A stretch of DNA of 64,000 nt from Casuarius casuarius (Eukaryota > Chordata > Aves > Casuariiformes > Casuariidae). The stretch is taken from the NCBI GenBank assembly GCA_003342895.1, contig PTFA01000194.1, forward strand, positions 1,584,095 to 1,648,094, in the 5' to 3' direction. Below are positions 24,929 to 35,808 of this stretch, piece after piece. Below the pieces are notes generated by a model, which saw only the letters and a list, made by a program, of their open reading frames with translations, had not been told where the DNA came from and did not search any database. The first letter of the stretch is position 1. Each line of letters begins with the position of its first letter. Both the position numbers and the translations under genes were made by a program.

Positions 24929-27440
24929 CCCTACGGGACTGGAACTACAGTGCTTCAGGGCTCGTCACCGGGTCAAAGGAGCACCCTCAGGTGTGGAGCT
25001 GCACTAAGATCTTCAGCTCCTCTTACAGCCACCGAGGAGAGACAGGGTCCTCCACCTTCAGAAAGTGAGCCAGAGCAGTTAAGGTATGAACTAGCCATGC
25101 TTTTCCTGAGATGTTCTGAATCATTTCTGAAGGCACCAGCATCTCTTCTTTGGCAACATACAGAGCACAAGGACTATATGGTAAAACTGAATTATACACC
25201 TCTGGGCAGACAGCATGAATATCCTCGCGAGAGAGGTATACTCTGATATGAGTTTGCAGCTTCTGGCTCAGGGACTGGGTCCCCGCCCAGGGACCCCCGA
25301 TGCCCCTTCCTGTGCTTCACTCCTCCGCGGCAGTGCTGAGCCCTGCTGCCCTTGGCTCCTGCATCCAGCCAGCCACGGCTCTGCAAGGCAGCACGCTTGG
25401 AAATACTGATAGGACCTGGGAGCCCACAGAGAACGCTAACCACAGTCTTGAACTTCACTGCAAGCCCAGCCTGGGGTCTGAACCAAGACTGGTGCAGAGC
25501 TCCTGGGGCTTTAGCAGTTCACCTTCCCCTACACATTGCCCCACTGTTGCTGATAACAAAACGATGCCAAGGCAGAGACATGACAGCAGCCATCCCGGAG
25601 GGCATTTCCCTTCTTGCCCTGGCCTCACAAAGGTCCTCTCCCCTGCACCTTCACCAGCTGGTCGCTTTTACTGAGATCTTCCCACCAAGTTGTGGCTTCT
25701 GCTTCTCATGTCTCCACACACACATTCCCCATGCCCAGGGGCCATCTCTTGACAGCCTTGGAGACTGCCCATGAGCCCAGTCCAAGGAGAGCATGAGGGT
25801 CTATCTTTGTTCGGACCCTGAAACCTTCTGCTCTTGGCTCTGATTCACCAGCAAAGGGACCCATGGTGCCTTTGGTACGGTGTGGGGGGGGCACTCAGCG
25901 CACATTGGCTAATATCCAGTTTCTAAAGTGTTCAGAACTGGTCACAAGCATACCTCGGGGCACTGCTGCGGGTGGTGTAAGCACACCGACTGGGACGTTA
26001 CAGGTGGGTAGGAGCAGCTGGTTGACTTGCTGGCCTCTCTAACAGCCTTTTAACAAAATGCTGTGTATTAACCCTTTCAAAGGGGCTTTAGTGCAAACCA
26101 TGACCATAAGAGTTGTCGCCTCTGGTTGTAGATAGAAGAATTTTTCCCTCGGCCCCTCCGTGCTCCCCCTGCTCCTCAGGAAGATGGCACCTGGGCATGT
26201 GCAGAGCCAACAGCTGGAGGAGAACATACCCCACCATCGAGGTTCAATGCACAAGCCCATCGCAGCTGCCAAACCTATCTGCTCCCGCCAGCTGTTCTCG
26301 CTTAAAGGGGCAACAGGGGAGTTGCAAGAGGCAGGAAGACCGAGAGGGAAGTAGTTAAGTTGGAATTAATTTGTCACTCCGTATTTAACCAACCTCAAAA
26401 CTATTAAAAAAATCTAATAGGAAACATCCCCCAGGTTCCCAACACCTCTGCGTTGCCTGCTGGGGACCAGCCACTACATAGCGCTTGAGCAGGTGGGCAA
26501 ATTGCTACCAGGGGGGCTTCCCTCTCCGCCCCACCAGGGCTGCTTTGCTTCACGCTAGCAGGGCATTTGCCCTAGGCCTGGGGATGAACGATCGAAGAAG
26601 CACAGAGGCGATCCAATGCCCCAGGCTGAAGGTGCCGTGGGAAGCTAAAGGATCCCAGATGCCACAGTGCTGTGCCAGCAACGGCACCTTTGCTTCCTTA
26701 ATTACAAGCCCATTTCTGACCACTAAGAGAGAGACCGTGCCGGGTACCACCATCACAAACCCTCCTACCAGGGGAGACCGCCGAGCCTCCGCGGGCACCC
26801 GGGAGGCGTTAGCATTTCCTGCCTCCAGCTGGAAGAAAACGCAGAGCAGGCAGAGGATGCTGCAGGGCCGTGAGGAGTTATGGGCAGTGATTGCCTGCCG
26901 AGGATTCATCAGGCATTTTTTTCTACCCTTCAGAAAGAGAAAATATCCCAAACTCCTCACATATTAGTTGCAACTATCACCCTTTCTGCATCCGGAATAA
27001 AGAGGGAATTGGGAGATTTAAGGCTCCGGCTGGAGTGGAACTAGATTTTTTTGCAAAATACACACAAGCTCAGCAGCTAGAATATGGAGAGAGGCTGCGG
27101 GTGGAAAACTGTCCTAAAAATAACAAATAAAAAGCATTTTTTTAATTATAAACAGGTGAATCCAAGCCAAGCGTTCAGCATGGCTTAAAACACTTGGTGA
27201 CAACATATTTCTTTTTGTGGGATATTCTTAGTTATTGCCTCTGGTATGCACTCTGCATTCGGCAGCACAGAAACGATGCCAGGGTATCTCCCACGGCGTA
27301 CAGTTAGCCTGGAAATAGCAAATACTGCAAGGAACTGAGTTCAGCCCGATTGCAACGGCTGAATAAATTGTGATGAAGTCTGAATAAACAACCTCCCTTC
27401 CGAGGATAACCTGCAGGGGATTTTGGACTGGTACCCCCTA

Positions 27441-27470
27441 GTAGTAATAATAATAATAATATTAATAAAG
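27441..27470. repeat. (TAA)n microsatellite
   Basis: 'tagtaataataataataata' continuing into 'ttaataaag'. An ordinary trinucleotide repeat. Confidence 0.9.
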
Positions 27471-27600
27471 AAAGCAAGGCAAATTTCTGGGTGGAAGGGC
27501 CTCATTGGATACCTCAGAAGAAGCTGCAGCAACTGCTTGTGTTAGCATTCATCTTTGCCACAATTAAAAAAACATTCCCCAAGTGCTTCTGCGGGTAATT

Positions 27601-27925
27601 AACGCTTCCCCAACATCCCTCCGTTTTGCTATCCGAGCCGGGGCAGAGCGGGAGGCGAGATCATCAGGCAATATTGGATTTTCCCACTGGTAACGGGCTG
27701 CCAAAACAGTCTGGAAGACGTCGGGACAGAGCGGCGTGCTGCAAGCGGGGAGCAAGAGGCCTCCCTGCAAGGCCGGCCGGGGCGGCATCGCCGGGCTCCG
27801 AGTGCCCTCTGCCGGGGACGGGGCGGCCGCCGGGGCTCCCACCCCCCTCTCCCTGGCCCCCCGCCTTCAAGTTTGCAGGTTTGGCATCCCTGCATCCCAG
27901 CGGCAGATTGAGGCCTGCCTGAACA
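27601..27925. promoter_or_regulatory. CpG island, candidate promoter
   Basis: About 26 CpG dinucleotides by hand count, with the densest part at 27720-27850 ('ggccggccggggcgg', 'gacggggcggccgccgg'). This includes a GCGGCCGC site at 27823-27830. Such sites survive mainly in unmethylated CpG islands. The left flank is AT-rich, so the island is sharply bounded. No TATA box or recognisable first coding exon was found. Several stop-free frames overlap on both strands, a normal effect of GC richness. It may be a promoter of a non-coding or unannotated transcript. Confidence 0.5.
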
Positions 27926-27969
27926 CCCGAGCTTTTCCCCTTACAACTTCCAGAAATTAGTCATTCTGC

Positions 27970-27987
27970 AAAAAAAAAAAAAAAAAA
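27970..27987. repeat. Poly-A run (18)
   Basis: Eighteen A, just right of the CpG island. No recognisable retroposed body lies upstream. Confidence 0.9.
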
Positions 27988-28815
27988 CCAACCCTAGATT
28001 TAAACCAAAGAAAGGAAGACAGGCCAGTAATGCAGAAATTACCTCCCTATGAAGCAAACTCTAACCTCACACCTCCCTCTGTGGGAGTAATAATGCACCG
28101 TTCCCACCCCAGGGGGATCCCAGGGATTAAACGTCCTGGTCAAGGTCACTCCCACCAGCACCGGGAAAATCACCCGGGACCCTTCACTGGCAGCTTCCTG
28201 GGTCAGGACACCTGCAGAGCCCCTACCGATTTTCTTCCCTAGACACCCCAAAAGGTCACTTTTACAGCCAGGTGACACCATCATTTCTTTGTTTTGAGGA
28301 GTATTTTTTTTTAAATAAATGCATACATTTTTTTGAGAGATTCAGACTAACATTTCACTAATACCTTAGCTTTTTTTTGCCATTCTTTTGATAGAGGAGA
28401 AGAATCTAGCAAAGCCTATCCAGGTATCCTAGAAGACTCTGCAAAGAATAGGGTTGCAGTTACAAGGAAAATGGAGCAAAGAGGACAGGTTATTCAGAGC
28501 AAGTGTTGCAAACCCCTTGTTACTAATTCCCCTGTACCCAGAAACCCACCGAACACGTCAGATCAAAGATCTTTTTGCAAAAGATCCATCCGTTCCCTCC
28601 CTCTTCACTGAGTGTTCAGGGCTTGAAGCAGCTCCTGCGGAAGCTAATGGGCAAACTCACTGCTTTTCATGGCACAAGATCAACTCCTAGTTCTCCAGGC
28701 AAAAAGTCAAACAGAAGAGGCAAGCCTTTTCTCCCTAGAGAGCAGTGATGCACGCCCCTCCGGTTCGGAGCAGGCAGGTTTGTTCAGGTTTCGAGGTGGG
28801 AAAAGAAGCTTTAAT

Positions 28816-28844
28816 GTTTCTTTTTTCTTTCTTTCTTTTCCTTT
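28816..28844. repeat. T/C-rich (TTTC)n-like tract
   Basis: 'tttcttttttctttctttct' followed by 'tttccttt'. An imperfect pyrimidine microsatellite. Confidence 0.75.
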
Positions 28845-29879
28845 AAGTGTTGAAAGGCACAAAACTGCTATAGATCTATCCACACACGTCACTAGCAAAA
28901 CAGCAATGGTTATTTGTTTAAAGGCAACACTGATTTACAAAGGCCTGAGAAGGAGGAGAAGGCTCAGTGGAAGAATCCTCATTTAACCTTCCTCAGGACA
29001 CATCGGTCCCCTTCCACCGACCGCACTGTCCTCTCTCTCTGTAAACCCCAGGCATTTCTGACATGTGCCAAGCACAAAATGCATGCCGCATCTGCCGGCC
29101 TGCCCTGTAACAGCACTCCTCCATCCCCAACTCACAGCTTGGCACGGTGCAGAGGGTGTTAAGCAAGAGGGACGTACCAGTGGCTCTGTCACATCCTTTG
29201 AGAACCCTTGAGGGTTTGGTGACAGGCATTTCATCTGGAGCCACAGTTTTTACTCCCCTATTCATTTTCCAGTTGATTGCCTCCATAGATTTGTATAGGG
29301 AACATCACATCGATGTACACCATTCATAAATTACCGAGCAGCTTCACATCCATCATAGGGTGATTCCAGACCAGAAGCTGCAGGGCACCGAGACGAAAGT
29401 CTGGTCCAAGGATATGCTGATATGTTTTTCTGAGTAGAAATTCCTGAGTTCCCCAAGGGGAGAAAGACCCTTATGTGAAAGCAGGAATTTTTCTAAGCTC
29501 TTCTGTGGAGATAAACAGCTTGACTTCATCAAGTTATTTGCAGATAAGGAATAGCTGGAAGATGTTTAGAAATGCCTTCTTAAAATCTGGAGTTTAACCT
29601 GCAGCATGGTTTCCACTAAACAATGCAGGAATTGCCATTCTGGGGAAGAATACAAATGCATTCCCTGAAGAGCCTATTTCCTACAGTGATCATTAGGAGA
29701 TACCTTGGGAAAACATGTAAGAAACTAAGCAAGCATAAGGTGAGATACATCTCCTCAGTATGTAGCAGCTGGTGGTTTGGGACTTGCACCTGAATCAGAC
29801 CACAGCATCTGAAGTCTCATGCTAAATATCTCCTGATGGAATTGTCCTTCCTCAACTTGTCCTTTCTTTCCTTCATTTC

Positions 29880-30220
29880 TTTCTAGGCTTGGTCTCCATG
29901 AGATCCAGCAGCAAAGAGTTCCACAGTTTAATTATGCAGGGATGAAAGACTCCTTCCCTGTGATTTTTTTAAATCTGCTGCCTGATGATTTTATCACTAC
30001 ATATTGTATTAAGAGAAGTCCTTAATTCTTCCCTATCCACCTTCTCTATGCCATTTGTCTATGCCCCTTGACACTGACAGTCCTAAATGGAAGCTGATCC
30101 TTACTTCCTTTTCTGCACTTTCTGCATCTTTGCTATATCCTCCTTCAGATCAGGGAAAGAGGAGCATGCAGCATTCAAGATATGGATGTACCACACACCT
30201 ATAGGGTAGATAAGTGTTTT
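29880..30220 (-). repeat. CR1 LINE fragment, antisense (end of ORF2 region)
   Basis: The + strand reads 'atccagcagcaaagagttcc' at about 29902, then 'acagtttaattatgcaggg' and 'aaatctgctgcctgatg', and further right 'cattcaagatatggatgtac' near 30172. In reverse complement this is the CR1 order: '...cccacatcttgaatactg...', then 'ggcagcaggtttaaa', then 'gcataattaacctgtggaac', then 'tctttgctgctgg'. The match runs for over 300 bases with many substitutions. Its sense strand is minus. Old and non-functional; the outer limits are approximate. Confidence 0.75.
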
Positions 30221-33200
30221 CTTCTTTAACTAATAATTCCTTCAGTGAGTATTGAGTTCATAGTAGCTCCAGAGTGCCTCCAAGGTCTCCTCTCTGGAAG
30301 ATACTTGGGTCATCACGCTCTTCACAGGAAAGAACAAGCAGGCATTGCTTGCATGGATGGGAGAGAAGGAATAATCGTGATCTGTCCTGGTTCCTCCACC
30401 TTTCATTTTTGGTCGTCCCTGTGACAGAGAGGCAGCTGCACTTTTTTGCACAGCATGTGCTGGCAGTAGATCCTTGACATTTCGGTGCCACAAGCAGGCA
30501 CCCAACATAGATAATGGTGAATGATTGGGAGTTGCTGGTATCCAAAAAGCATTTCATTTTGGTGCCAGCCCTTCCATGCCTGGGGCATAGACTTAGAAGG
30601 TCCAGCCTTAGAGGTTTTCTGCTGTTCCCATGGGAGTCCAGAAAGTGCAGAATAAACAATACGCATAATTACACTAGCTGGAAAATATTATTTCTCCTGG
30701 CTTCTTTTCTGGCTCTGAGGGAGAGATGGCTAGAATTCCATAATCAAAGTATTTGTGATTGGGAAAACCCCCCAGCTTTTCCACTACATAACTGCTCTGC
30801 AAACATTTTGAAATTATTGTTATTGATTAGCACCTAAAATCAAACATTTTCTATAAAGTGATTTCACTGTTTTCTGCAACAATTTTTTTTTTAAATGAAC
30901 TCCCCCTCCCTCTGCTTCTGACAGTGAAAGAAAATTCTCACAGAAGGATAATTTATTTTTCCCAGACTGGTTCAAACCTCTCACAGCAGAAGTATACTTG
31001 AGCAACCCAGTGACCACGCTGTCACACAGCCCAGGAATGGCTCTAAAGGCTGGAGCTTGCTGGGAAGAAACACTGTTTGGCCTGGATTGCTCATCTTCCC
31101 TGATTCACAAAATCAAGGCTTGACCTTGTTTCCACTGCACATCCCACGGTGCATTTTCCCCTGGTTTCCAGGAGAAGCAGGACTGCTCCCCCTTTCTAAG
31201 GAAAGGCTCAATTGGGACCTCAAAATGTTCAAAGCTTCTTAGAAAAAGGAGGATGAAGACATCTACTGGATGGAGTGAACTACCTGCGCTGGCCTTCAAA
31301 GGCTCTTTTTGCTCTGTGACAGCCAGTGCTGATCAGACCTAGCTTGTCTGCGAGACGCCGAGAAGAGTGAGGGTGCCTACAAGGAGGCACCGTGACTACG
31401 CTGACCTGCCCTGGGCATCGCACCACGGCCAAGCTGCCTTCTGCAGAGCTGCAGTGCTGGCAGCAGTGGGACAGGAGGGAGCTTGCTGCCTTGGCAGGGC
31501 TGCAAATATTTCTGGCAGTTGGTGGCTTCCTCATGGTGACAGGACAGAGATAGGAAAAGGACATGTAACTTGTGTAGGTGCTGGTAAGAAATCTCCTCTT
31601 GGCCCCCCACAGGCTAGCAACCTCCCCACGGCCCAGATAGGGTGCTGCAAAAGCCAAATTCCCCACATCCAAGTGTGTTTTTTCACTCCACAGAGTCCTC
31701 ATGAGCCTGAGGGTTATCGTCTGCGCGGACTGCATAGCTGCAGGCCTCTGTGGAGTTGCAGCCCCCTCTTCTAAGTGAAAGCGTCAGCTGGCCCTGGCAC
31801 AGAGACCCCTCATCCTGCCCTTCATGTAGCTCCATGCATTAACCTATAGACACAGCCTTTCAAATGCTTTTCCAAGAATCATATTCCTTCTAGGACATCC
31901 AGCTTATACGCAACCTCTTAGTCTCCAGAATGGTAGAGCAGGGAGGGGAAACCCCGGCAGACATTCCTATGGCCGGGATGCTCCGTGCCTGCCCATCCTG
32001 GCAGCACGAATCTAACAGCTCTCCAATTTCAGCATCTCTGTCCTTAGCCTGTGACTCATTGGCTCTGTTTAAATGTTAGGTTACGAAGGTCCAACACATG
32101 TACGCATTCACGCTATGAGCCTCTGGTGGCCTGATTCATCACTCTAAGCTTTGGGCAGGCTTGCCATACATGAAGATACACAGATCTGGGCCTTAAAAGA
32201 CACAGCAGGAGAGAGAGAGATGACATGCACTTCGTCCATTAAAGTCTGCCCCAGGCAACACATTTAATGCTACGCTCCAGAGAGCCTGGCAGACATTAAG
32301 GCATGAACAGTCAAACAGAACAAACAAAAAGATCTTCTGCTATATGGAAAACACAAGGGCTTGCCTGGTAAATATTTAATACGGGGAACTCCCATTCTTT
32401 TCTGCCTCTTCTTCACCATATGTGTTCAGCTTGCTATGGTTGCAAAGGGCAAGAGCTCCAGGGGACAAGAGAGCGCTTTCCAGCACTAATACCTGTTGCG
32501 ATGAACCAAAGCAAATACAAGTGGGAGCAGACTGTTTGGATTTAAAAGCCAAGAGTGGTGCCAGGTGCAGCAACAGCATTTGGAAAAAAGCTTTGAGGCA
32601 ACTATGCATCTCTCTGTCTTCCAGATCTGTGTGCTTATCACGCAGGCTCTGCCTCTAGTCCACGGTGGTATATAAGAGCCTATTATTTCCCACTCACTGC
32701 AGAGGGTTAGACAGGCAATAGTGTAAAACCTACAGAAGCGCACAGAGTGGCATGACCCCACAGCCAAGCCCCAAAAACATCTCTGTCCACTGGAGGGCAA
32801 AACCAAGAAGCAGGAGCCATCAGAACCAGACCTGGGCACAGATTTTCCAGCTGAAGAGAAAATACCAATTGTTAACAAAAGAAATATGCTTCATGGAAAT
32901 GGTGCTTTCGGTGCAGCTTTATTCCGGGGAGAGCAGAAATGAAATCATGCATATTTGGTGGCAGCTGGGAAAGTTGTGCTTCGCTGGAGCAGGACTGGAA
33001 CATCTGACTTTTGGAAGGCCTTTTCTTAGTAAAAGAGTTTTCAAGCCCTGACCAAGTAGTGTGGATCCGAAGGAACATATCTATATCTAATACATATTAG
33101 TGTACATGCACAAATTTCATTTCAGGGGTTTATATAGTTTTCATCTATTTCTGAATTCAAAAGAAGGATGCAGACATCCAGGCACAAGTAATCCTCATTA

Positions 33201-33870
33201 CAGCTGTGCTGACTCTGCTTCCAAACACCCTGGAGAGGAAGCAGCATTTCTGCATGGCAACCATCTGTTCTTCCCACTGTGCCTGGGTTTGCAAGCAGGA
33301 ATCTCAGCCAGCCTTTGTCCCGTGTCTGTCACCAAACAGCCATCTTAGACCCCCCAGCTGTTTATCTGCACCCTCCATCTCTCTCTGGACCATGAGAGTG
33401 GGAAGAAGTGTAGCACCAGAAAGAGTACACGGTGGGATGGAGTAAAGGCAAAAGCTGGGGCATCCATGTAGGCCACCAGCATTTGAATGACCCATGTCCC
33501 TTGCTGCAAGCAAAGAAAGAACTGGAGCTCTGATTCTCAAAGCAGAGCCCCTCCTTTCACCATGTCCATAACACAGAGATACCTCCTTGTCCCTCATGTA
33601 TAGAGTAAACTCATGTTATAGGAAAAGGAAAGTAATTAAAAAAATCAAAATAGACTCGAGCTACAAATTGAGCTCTTCTCTCAGTTAATATTTAATGTTG
33701 CGATTGGGTGTTTTTTGGTGGGGAGGGAAGAACTGGGATTTCTGTGCTACAGACTTAATAAGTGAAACTCAGTATGTCAGAAAAAAAACCAATTTTGTTG
33801 AATATTTCAACATCTGGAGCCACTTAGTGGCAGGAAAAAGCAACTTCTTGGGAAGCATTTTTGATCTAGA

Positions 33871-34020
33871 GCAGCGGTTTTAAACCTTTTTCTATTTGAA
33901 GACCCATAAAATTTCTCTCTGCATAACAAATTTAAGCCTACTGACAATCAGCTCACCCATCTCAGTCAACCCTGGAGATCCCTTAGATGTTCAAACCCAG
34001 GAGAGACAAGGCTGAGTTTT
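33871..34020. repeat. Possible hAT-type DNA transposon remnant
   Basis: 'gagcagcggttttaaacc' at 33869-33886, followed by 'tttttctatttgaagaccc', resembles the terminal 'cagtggttctcaaactttt...gacccc' of old hAT-like elements found across amniotes. No clear matching inverted end was found downstream, so the right limit is arbitrary. GGTTTTAAACC at 33876-33886 is itself a perfect palindrome, which could make the resemblance fortuitous. Confidence 0.3.
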
Positions 34021-35305
34021 CACAGTCCGACACAAGACTGTGTCTCCTGGACTGCTTCACTTCCCGAAGGAGGCAGCTGGTCACTTCATTACGAGATAAT
34101 CTGCAGAAATGTGATCTTGCCCCCCTTGACACAGCGTGGCCTTTTCTGTAAGGCTGAGACCACTGTTATCAGTGGAACTGGTACTCACCAAGCCTGTGTC
34201 ACCCTGATAAAGCTGCTCAGCTCTGCCCACAGAAAATCCGTGTATTTCTGCCTTTAAAGACTATCTCATAGCTGCTACTCACCGGAGAGCTAATTCAGGC
34301 TGTGTGTGTCGTCTTATCTCCCCTGCTTCCTCGAGTCAGCAGCACTTGGCTTTGCAGCCGTCATGCTCCACTGACACAGGCTGAGACTGTCCTGGTGGAA
34401 ATACCTGGGCACAGCTGAGTAAGGGACTGTCAGCCCTTGACGGGCTCTGGGAAAGTCCTGGGTAGCCCATTTGCCTCTTTAGAAGGCAGTTTTCTTTATG
34501 CCCCCAGCTCAGGCTGAGAGTCCTCCTGCAGCCACCAGCAGGTCAAGCAAGGGATAAGGTTCAATAAAAGCAATAAGGTTTCAAGTTGCTGCATTTGGAG
34601 GCAGGAGATCTAAGCCTCATCCTCATCTCCTGGTGGTGTTTTTCTCTCAAATATCAGTCTGGCTGCACCGTACATGTGGGACCCACCCAACAAGGCCAGT
34701 AGTGCTGATGGCAAGGCTACAGCCCACTTTGCAGCTCTCCTTTAGGCTGTGGTGCTTGGACATTTCCTCTCCTCTCAGCTCCCTACCAGGTTCTTGCTTA
34801 ACTCTGTCTCTGCCTGGCCGAGCACCTGGGAGAAGCTGCTTAATTTTTCTGCATCCTACTTCAACACACTGTCAAGAAGGGGATAAGTCAGTCTTCTGCA
34901 TTGTACTTTATAGTGACAGGGTTGGGTGAGTATGGTTGTAAGTTGTCATGGTTGGCTTTTCTTACTTATTCTGGCAACCTTTTTAATTGGTCATGGATTT
35001 GCTAGCATATTAGTGGTAAATCTACTTAGAGGACTACTGTGAGAGCCCACGAGGAACAACTGCTATGCCCAGCAAAGAACAGCACAGGTCAGGTCTTTCA
35101 TTCCATCTTATTTCTTTTCAGTGCATTTGATTAGTTTGGTTAATTGAACAAGTAACACACACTATTATCGTGCACCAGGAAAAGAGATTTTATGACTCAG
35201 ACAAATATGGCCATTATTAGCTGCCTCTGACATACCAAACAGGACTATTAGCTTTGGAGAAGTGGTATTTTATGTATGGCTTTTTGGTAAATTGGCTGCT
35301 TAATC

Positions 35306-35325
35306 TTTTTTTTTTTTTTTTTTTT
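35306..35325. repeat. Poly-T run (20)
   Basis: Twenty T. It also forms the left part of the pyrimidine tract before the candidate splice acceptor ending at 35350. Confidence 0.9.
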
Positions 35326-35350
35326 GGTCAAAAGCTCTTTCCTTCCTCAG

Positions 35351-35498
35351 TGGCTCTTTTTGAGCATTCAGTGCAGGACTGCAAAAGGGCGACAATTCAC
35401 GGCACTATTGGAAGGCTCTGTGTAATACGCACATTTTCCCCTCATTTTGGATTTATCTCCCACAAGGGTACCATCGCGAATCACTGCAAGCACCTCCG
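35351..35498 (+). other. Candidate exon 1 of an unidentified spliced transcript
   Basis: A strong acceptor precedes it: a T20 run (35306-35325), then 'ctctttccttcctcag' ending at 35350. A good donor follows: 'cacctccg|gtaagc', GT at 35499-35500. The 148-base interval has one frame open throughout (about 49 codons), including the segment GTIGRLCVIRTFSPHFGFIS. Joined to the next candidate exon (35712-35808) the frame continues: the 'cg' left at the donor plus 'a' from exon 2 makes an Arg codon. I recognise no domain. Upstream exons were not identified. It may be a coding exon, part of a lncRNA, or a chance pairing of signals. Confidence 0.3.
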
Positions 35499-35711
35499 GT
35501 AAGCATGCACCCCTTAGAACAGCACGGACCAGCTCCAACCAAACCTAAGCTCATTTAGTAAGAGACTAATGAAAACTAATTAGCAAATGTGTTCAGTGAA
35601 GGAAACTAAACTCACCCAGTCCCCATACACACCTCTGTTTGTACTGGACAGCTTTTCAACACACTCACCCTTTGCCTCTTCCCCTCAAAACTGCTCTGGT
35701 TTCCATTTTAG

Positions 35712-35808
35712 ACAGTGGTGCCTTGTCTGCAGAAACTCGCACCGCGTTCGCAATGCCAGTATAGTTAAAATTGTGCCAGAATATGAACGGTCCTGCTGGT
35801 GTTAAGGG
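35712..35808 (+). other. Candidate exon 2 of an unidentified spliced transcript
   Basis: It is preceded by 'ctctggtttccattttag' (AG at 35710-35711) and followed by 'gttaaggg|gtaagtag' (GT at 35809-35810), a near-consensus donor. In the frame coming from the candidate exon at 35351-35498 it adds about 31 residues, with segments such as WCLVCRNSHRV and ending YERSCWC, then a stop at 35803-35805. The intron between the two would be 213 bases. The cysteine-rich ending could suit a small secreted protein, but no known family fits. A coding exon followed by a donor after the stop is unusual and lowers confidence. Confidence 0.3.

Larger units (their letters stand above)
20030..29870. other. Mostly unique non-coding sequence
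   Basis: No gene or confident transposon was recognised. Simple repeats (TTG, A-runs, TAA), a CpG island at 27601-27925 and two candidate regulatory stretches (21230-21450 and 22540-22970) are listed separately. A CA-rich stretch at 24878-24928 shows two to three imperfect copies of a unit like 'tgcacacccacaaaac'. The longest open frames, up to 160 codons near 26.5-27.0 kb, look like chance frames in GC-rich DNA. Confidence 0.5.
30226..35340. other. Unique non-coding sequence
   Basis: No gene is recognised. Open frames reach about 151 codons (minus strand, 31280-31735) but match nothing known. Short GA (about 32210) and T-run patches occur. A possible hAT-like terminal sequence near 33871 is listed separately. 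Confidence 0.5.

Noticed and set aside
26485..26967. 160-codon frame (+) with a 136-codon frame on the opposite strand
   Set aside because: Mirror-image open frames in a stop-poor stretch, with no recognisable domain or splice pattern.
30470..30510. Primer-binding-site-like 'tggcaccgaaatg' on the minus strand, suggesting an endogenous retrovirus
   Set aside because: Only a short match, with no LTR pair, no gag/pol-like frame and no polypurine tract.
34585..34625. MIR-head-like 'ggaggcaggagatctaagcc'
   Set aside because: Only one block resembles the SINE; no core sequence follows.
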